Assembly: GCA_035772405.1 (NCBI GenBank)
Contig: JAYKKM010000349.1
Location: 310,001-374,000, forward strand
Direction of reading: 5' to 3'
Origin: Chrysogorgia sp. JL179-B06
Taxonomy: Eukaryota > Cnidaria > Anthozoa > Scleralcyonacea > Chrysogorgiidae
Length of the DNA stretch: 64,000 nucleotides
Below are positions 58,849-64,000 of this stretch, in pieces. Numbering within the stretch: position 1 is the stretch's first letter; every line of letters begins with the position of its first letter. The position numbers and the translations under genes were made by a program. The notes under the pieces are model-generated. The model searched no databases, was not told where the DNA came from, and saw nothing but the letters and a program-made list of their open reading frames with translations.

Positions 58849-59056
58849 ATCGATAAAAATATCCAAAATCATCATTTGGTAGTTCAATCCAATCTTCGTT
58901 GTCTAAGTATTTGAAACTCAATTGCTTTCCACGTAGACTCGGAGATCTGTCAACAATGCGACTCGTCAAGCCTTCGATCGACAAACTTTTTACTTCTTCT
59001 TCTGAAAGAAAGTTATTTATCCATCTTTCCTGCGGACCTTGAACTCGTATCTAGCC
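58849..59056 (-). pseudogene. PB1-like open segment interrupted by the Polinton
   Basis: The minus strand from 59056 reads MARYEFKVRRKDG then, after a frame change, RWINNFLSEEEVKSLSIEGL and KQLSFKYLDNEDWIELPNDD. A basic Lys strand followed by a KYLDxEDWIxLPxDD segment resembles PB1 domains. Across the Polinton, the left flank continues on the minus strand (41366 downward) with an open stretch (IETANENLRRITLKFIELSS). The reading is thus cut by the insertion and also has its own frame break. It lies inside the outer inverted repeats, so it may belong to an older element. Confidence 0.4.
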
Positions 59057-59151
59057 ATATAAGTATATTGTATAGATATATTAAGTTAATACACAGTTAA
59101 TAGCCAGTCGAACAAAATGAACCAGAGCAAATGCATATCACAAGTTGAACA

Positions 59152-59250
59152 AGTTGACGTTTATTTGCAAATTCCTTTTAGAAAGTGGGTGGGGGGGCAG
59201 TGATATCGAAATTCGGGCCCATTCCGCAGTTCGGTGATTTCCATAATATC
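59152..59250. repeat. Outer inverted repeat, right arm
   Basis: Reverse complement of 41055-41150 (GACGTTTATTTGCAAATTCC ... ATTCCGCAGTTCGGTGATTT). Confidence 0.7.
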
Positions 59251-59301
59251 AGGTTCAAAAGAAATGTTTTTGGCAAAGTCGCGGCGGTAGCGTCTCATAA
59301 G

Positions 59302-60056
59302 AACAGAACAGAACAGAACAGAACAGAACAGAACAGAACAGCATTAGAACAGAACAGAACAGAACAGAACAGAACAGAACAGAACAGAACAGAATTAGAA
59401 TTAGAATTAGAATAGAATTAGAATAGAATTAGATTAGAATAGAATAGAATTCGAATAGAATTCGAATAGAATTCGAATAGAATTCGAATAGAATTCGAAT
59501 AGAATTCGAATAGAATTCGAATAGAATTCGAATAGAATTCGAATAGAATTAGAATTGAATTAGAATAGAATTAGAATAGAATTAGAATAGAATTAGAATA
59601 GAATTAGAATAGAATTAGAATAGAATTAGAATAGAATAGAATTAGAATAGAATTAGAATAGAATTAGAATAGAATTAGAATAGAATTAGAATAGTATTAG
59701 AATAGAATTAGAATAGATTTAGAATAGAATTAGAATAGAATTAGAATAGTATTAGAATAGAATTAGAATAGTATTAGAATAGTATTAGAATAGAATTAGA
59801 ATAGAATTAGAATAGATTTAGAATAGAATTAGAATAGTATTAGAATAGAATTAGAATAGTATTAGAATAGAATAGAATTAGAATAGAATTAGAATAGAAT
59901 TAGAATAGAATTAGAATAGAATTAGAATTGGATTAGAATTGGATTAGAATTGGATTAGAATTGGATTAGAATTGGATTAGAATTGGATTAGAATTGGATT
60001 AGAATTGGATTAGAATATAATAGAATTAGAATAGAATTAGAATAGAATTAGAACGG
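59302..60056. repeat. Compound microsatellite (GAACA, GAATTCGAATA, GAATTAGAATA, GGATTAGAATT)
   Basis: About 750 bp of successive, related short tandem repeats in intron 4. It starts with AGAACAGAAC units, passes through AGAATTCGAATAGAATTC and AGAATTAGAATAG units, and ends with TTGGATTAGAATTGGATTAG. Each block looks like a mutated expansion of the previous one. Confidence 0.9.
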
Positions 60057-60315
60057 GACGGAATAGAATACGAGGGAAAAGACGTATTAACCATAAAGGT
60101 TATCTAACATCAAGCCCTCAACATACTGCAATATTTACAAATACAACAGCCATAACTAATACACTATATATAAGTCATAAAATGTGTTGTACTCGTAGGC
60201 AGTAGACTAATTAAGTTGAAATACATTTACAATTCAATAAAAATTTACGGTTGAAGCAAAATAGGTCTTCTAGATGGACAATACAAGAACGTTCTGTTGC
60301 ATGATTAATCTGTAG

Positions 60316-60463
60316 ATGCTATGATCAGAAGATTGAAAGAAATGCTGAACAGAAGCAAGCTGTGAAAAACATTGTGTTAGGAACATCTCGTCCTTATCCT
60401 TACCTCGTATTTGGTCCTCCAGGGACTGGAAAGACGGTGACAATGGTAGAAGCCATCAAACAG
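60316..60463 (+). CDS. MOV10/MOV10L1-like RNA helicase, exon 5 (Walker A)
   Basis: The exon lies between AATCTGTAG and GTATTT. It encodes CYDQKIERNAEQKQAVKNIV, then YLVFGPPGTGKTVTMVEAIKQ: helicase motifs Q and I (Walker A, GPPGTGKT) of the SF1 Upf1-like group. The N-AEQKQAV...I[VI].GTSRP.PYLVFGPPGTGKTVTMVEAI pattern is specific to MOV10-type helicases. The first base completes the codon split at exon 4, so the reading frame is kept across the Polinton-bearing intron. Confidence 0.88.
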
Positions 60464-60585
60464 GTATTTAGCTTACATGCATCACATAATATAATATGTT
60501 CCACGGGACGGGTTTTTAACGATGATTTGTAATGCAAGCTTCTCTCTCAACTTTATACTCTTCTCCTGTACTTGCTTGATTGCTT

Positions 60586-60715
60586 GCTTGCTTCCTTCCT
60601 TCCTTCCTTCCTTCCTTCCTTCCTTCCTTCCTTCCTTCCTTCCTTCCTTCCTTCCTTCCTTCCTTCCTTCCTTCCTTCCTTCCTTCCTTCCTTCCTTCCT
60701 TCCCTTCCTTCCTTC

Positions 60716-60765
<50 letters not shown>

Positions 60766-60831
60766 CGCTTGCTCGCTCGCTTGCTTACTTACTTACCTGT
60801 TTGCTTGCTTGTTTTCTTGCTTGCTTGTTTT

Positions 60832-60862
<31 letters not shown>

Positions 60863-60940
60863 TCTTGATTGCTTGTTTGCTTGCTTGCTTGCTTGTTTGC
60901 TTGCTTGCTTGTTTGCTTGTTTGCTTGCTTGCTTGCTTGT

Positions 60941-60976
<36 letters not shown>

Positions 60977-61300
60977 TTGCTTGCTTGTTTGTTTGCTTGC
61001 TTGCTTGTTTGCTTGCTTGTTTGTTTGCTTGCTTGCTTGTTTGCTTGCTTGCTTGTTTGCTTGCTTGTTTGTTTGCTTGCTTGATTGTTTGCTTGCTTGA
61101 TTGCTTGCTTGCTTGCTTACTTACTTTCGCAACTACTTTCTTACGTAACTACTTACTTAAATAGTTAATTGCTTGCTTGCTTGCTTACTTACTTACGTAA
61201 CTACGTACTTACGTAACTACTTACTTACTTAAATAGTTGCTTGCTTAGTTGATTGCTTGCTTGCTTAATTACTTACTTACTTACTTACTACCTTTGTCAG
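60586..61300. repeat. Compound microsatellite (TTCC)n then (TTGC)n
   Basis: About 130 bp of CTTC units (60586-60715) change into about 400 bp of CTTG units with TTTG interruptions (60716-61115), then mixed CTTA/CGTAACTA units. Frames through it give Leu-Pro-Ser and Ala-Cys-Leu-Leu repeats without meaning. It starts about 120 bp after exon 5. Confidence 0.9.
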
Positions 61301-61534
61301 AGAGTGAAGTCCTGACCTTTTTCAGAGAGTGAAGGTACTTACTGTACGTACATACTTGCTTGATTACATACGTGCTTGCTTACTTCGTTGCTTGCTTACT
61401 TACTTTCGTAACTACTTTCTTACGTAACTACTTACTTACTTAAATAGTTGCTTGCTTACTTTCGTAACTACTTTCTTACGTAACTACTTATCTTACTTAC
61501 AAAGTAATTTTATTTTATTTATAAAGTTTATTTC

Positions 61535-61905
61535 CAAAGTTTCCGCATTCCTATCAATTAAGTTAAGAAGATATGGCTAGTTGAAGTTGAAAATTTGTCC
61601 AATTTCGACGCCATATTTGTTTCTCAAATATGACGTCACTGAGTGATTCTATCTCGTATTATGCCTAAGAAGCTCCTCTACTTTCCTGCATGAGGAACTA
61701 AATAGTTTATTTCGACTAATTTTCGTCCAAAGAGCATTCACAACAGCTATCACTATGTGATCACCATCAAAACAACTCGACTGCCGATATAAAGAATCAC
61801 TTAATGACGTCATATTTTCAAAACCAACATGGCGTCAAAATTTTCAATTTCATCTAGTCATATCTTCTTAACTAAACTGATAGAAATGCTGAAACTTTGG
61901 GAACA
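61535..61905. repeat. Foldback MITE in intron 5
   Basis: The left arm (CAAAGTTTCCGCATTCCTAT ... AAGATATGGCTAG ... GACGCCATATTTG) and right arm (ACATGGCGTC ... CTAGTCATATCTTCTTAA ... TAGAAATGCTGAAACTTTGG) are imperfect reverse complements around 100 bp long. Confidence 0.6.
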
Positions 61906-62018
61906 AACTAAAGTCAGTAAGATCTTTCATATGAACTACATTTGTATTTTGACTGGAGTATTCCTTCAAGTATTTTTACAGTAAACCATTTTGCAATACG
62001 CGTTTTGACTTCCTGTAG

Positions 62019-62186
62019 GTGCTGAAAAACTCTCCAACAAGCAACGTTCTTGCATGTGCGCCCTCAAACAGCGCCGCTGACCTGATGTTGGAAAGACTGT
62101 CGCAACACAATGTGATTCCCAAGACCCAAATGGTTCGCTTGAATGCTTTTGGGCGATTGGAATCTGCAGTCAATCCTAACGTAAAG
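62019..62186 (+). CDS. MOV10/MOV10L1-like RNA helicase, exon 6
   Basis: A 168-bp exon between TTCCTGTAG and GTATTT, 56 codons. It encodes VLKNSPTSNVLACAPSNSAA, then DLMLERLSQHNVIPKTQMVR: helicase motif Ia (LACAPSNSAADLL type) of the MOV10 family. It follows exon 5 in phase 0. The remaining helicase exons lie beyond the window or were not recognised. Confidence 0.85.
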
Positions 62187-63100
62187 GTATTTTACAATCT
62201 GTTGGTATTTAAATATATATTAAATGTGACTTGCGGCTACAATCTTGGACAAAACCTGTTGTTACACAGCCCTCAAAAATCATCCACACTTGAATTGGAT
62301 ATTTTTACCACTTTAGCAAGAACAATCCCCTGCCTCCCCTGCGCAATGTTGTCCCTAATTGCAAGAAACCACTTTCGGTTCAATTTTCTGTGTAGAAATC
62401 AACATTGAAAGGGGGGAGGGGACAGATAAACAGAAAACACTACATCTAGAAATACGAATCCGCAATAATCCCCTCGCTCGCCGTTTCTACCACTACCCCC
62501 ACCCCACCCCACCCCTAGAGTTTCTTTTCCCAATCCATGGTCCCCAGGGCCCAGACCGCGTCTGTCGTTAACAAATCCCGTAGCAACAAAACCACGTAGA
62601 TCTTGAAACGTTATCTCGGCCAATATTTGCTCGATTTTAATTCTGAAAACAGTTTTGGAATTACCGACTCTAAATACATAACACACGTGTCTATTGTATG
62701 ACGTGAACGTGCATACCCTTCGTAAAAACGGTTTATGTACTTAGAAATTAGTCGGCGATCAGGCACGATTCGTCGTATATTATTTTGAACGTTATCTCGA
62801 TCAATATTTAACCGTTTTCAATTCTGAAAACAGATTTGGAATTAGCTAGTCTAAATACATAAAATACGTTCTATTATATTACGAGCCGCTTCGCGTTGTC
62901 TTGCCTAAATATTGTCTGATTCAAACGGATCACCCAAGACGACTTTTTACTTCCTTATAAGGAGATGACCTACCATTTTATATATATATATATATCCTGC
63001 CGCGGCGAGATTATCACCCTCGCTTGCGGGCAAGACAGATGCGATTTTTTTTGTTAAGTGTGACAACCGTTTTGTCCAAGATTGTAGGTAATTTCAATAT
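62187..63100. other. Intron 6 or downstream DNA with a tandem repeat pair
   Basis: Two related blocks about 180 bp apart (62606-62705 and 62789-62885) share ACGTTATCTCG, CAATATTT, AATTCTGAAAACAG and GTCTAAATACATAA. A short AT microsatellite lies near 62978-62993. No exon was recognised. Confidence 0.5.
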
Positions 63101-63690
63101 ATTAAATTGTTTGCTACTCAAGTTTTAACGCAAACACAGAAAAATGTGGTTGGATTCCCGTCTGGGGCTCAGAAACATTTTCTCAGTTTGCGTTAAAGAG
63201 TGAGTGTCAACCATCATCGTGCATTGTGCGTTTGTGTTTACCTTCCGTATACGATAACGAAGTGTTTTGAAGTGCTTCATCGCCAACTTGACGTGGTAAA
63301 TACTTCGGAAATTCACCAAGTCTTCTCAGAAAACCCTATAGAGGCTTTCGTATTCATCCACAATCCAAATACGTCGACTCAAACACTGATTTTTTTGTTT
63401 GAACCTCGCCATTTGGTCTTACACGCTTCGCATTAGTCAAGGCTGACATAAATCGAAACGAAAGTCAAGAAAACGTCGAGTTTTGTGAAAAATACAGAAG
63501 TAATTACTTTCTAAGGTATATCTTCTTTCAATTAAAAGACAAAATGAATAATTTATATCAAGGATTGACAAGATATTTACGGATGCAGTTCACCAAGGGA
63601 ATTTCGTGGTTCAAAAAATGGCCGACCAAGCGTGCAATGCGTCACGGTTGACACTCACTCTTTAAAAGCTTGAGTAGCAAACAATTTATT
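63101..63690. mobile_element. Inverted-repeat element (MITE-like)
   Basis: The left end AATTGTTTGCTACTCAAGTT and right end CTTGAGTAGCAAACAATTTA are reverse complements about 590 bp apart. Inner blocks AAAGAGTGAGTGTCAACC and GGTTGACACTCACTCTTT also face each other. The short open frame inside is not supported. Confidence 0.6.
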
Positions 63691-63701
63691 ATAAGTAATA
63701 C

Positions 63702-63816
63702 CATGACTTGAGGGAAATTAGCGACTAAATTGCCCGCCGCCGAGGGAAGATTTGTGATTGTTACAAATCTTCCCAAGGCGAAGGGAAATTTAATCGCTAA
63801 TTTCCCGACAAGTCAT
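63702..63816. repeat. Foldback palindrome (about 115 bp)
   Basis: ACCATGACTTG ... GGGAAGATTTGT is followed, after a 7-base loop, by ACAAATCTTCCC ... CAAGTCATGGT. The arms are about 53 bp with a few mismatches. Confidence 0.7.
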
Positions 63817-64000
63817 GGTATCAGTTTGTAATATTATGATCGCCGAGGAAAACTTTGAGAACCTTATCTAGCCCGTGGTTGGAGGCAGAGTCCTTTGTCT
63901 TATAAGATTCCCGTCTGGATATGATATGCAAGCGGGAAATTTAGTGGAAAACAAAGGATTTGTTTGTCTTCTAATTTTCCCTCATTCACATGCACGGGAA

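Noticed and set aside
60522..61164. Long open frames of Leu-Pro-Ser and Ala-Cys-Leu-Leu repeats
   Set aside because: They run through (TTCC)n and (TTGC)n microsatellites in several frames at once; this is repeat sequence, not protein.

Overview
The window looks like nuclear DNA of a non-bilaterian animal, most likely a cnidarian (anthozoan/coral-like). I infer this from spliced animal genes embedded in very dense, mixed transposon debris: BEL/Pao, CR1/L2-like and DIRS retroelements, MULE and hAT DNA elements, tRNA-like and 5S-like SINE pieces, and a complete Polinton. The species cannot be fixed from the sequence alone.

Layout. At the left edge one minus-strand exon (385-531) encodes a P-loop shikimate-kinase-like segment resembling THNSL1. 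From about 0.9 to 34 kb the window is a transposon graveyard. It holds non-LTR reverse transcriptase tails, a decayed BEL/Pao element (4972-9831), a duplicated segment (about 9.83-11.9 kb, again at 29.3-30.9 kb), and a 6.6-kb intron-containing MULE with a 9-bp target-site duplication (12066-18666). Further BEL pieces follow, interrupted by MITEs (18.7-24.1 kb), then a BEL/DIRS junction (24.1-24.7 kb) and a 2.2-kb two-unit minisatellite (25.0-27.2 kb).

From 34858 to 62186 six plus-strand exons with matching splice phases encode the N-terminal half of a MOV10/MOV10L1-family RNA helicase, ending shortly after the Walker A exon. Its introns are full of repeats. The intron between exons 4 and 5 (about 19.3 kb) carries a complete Polinton/Maverick (41371-58842, 17,472 bp) with GATCAT 6-bp target-site duplications and terminal inverted repeats of about 700 bp. 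The Polinton itself sits inside an older inverted-repeat element.

The Polinton has two divergent gene blocks separated by only 20 bp. The minus block encodes a packaging ATPase, a candidate major capsid protein, a membrane-rich virion-type protein, a chromodomain integrase and a candidate penton protein. The plus block encodes a large unknown protein, a phage-tail-fibre-like protein, membrane proteins, a Bro-N/nuclease/C2H2 fusion, a zinc-ribbon protein resembling poxvirus-type late transcription factor VLTF3, a C2H2 mini-protein and a protein-primed type B DNA polymerase. A small gene is duplicated in the two terminal repeats. Replication (polymerase), insertion (integrase) and virion assembly (capsid candidates, ATPase) functions are therefore all represented; no adenain-like protease was seen. 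Several genes share an AT-rich junction motif in which the upstream stop/polyadenylation signal runs directly into a TATA-like box before the next ATG. Three genes each appear broken by a single-base indel, which may be assembly error or early decay.

A second theme is very short palindromic elements (41, 54 and 60 bp) flanked by perfect 9-bp duplications, one of them inserted in frame in a BEL gag gene.
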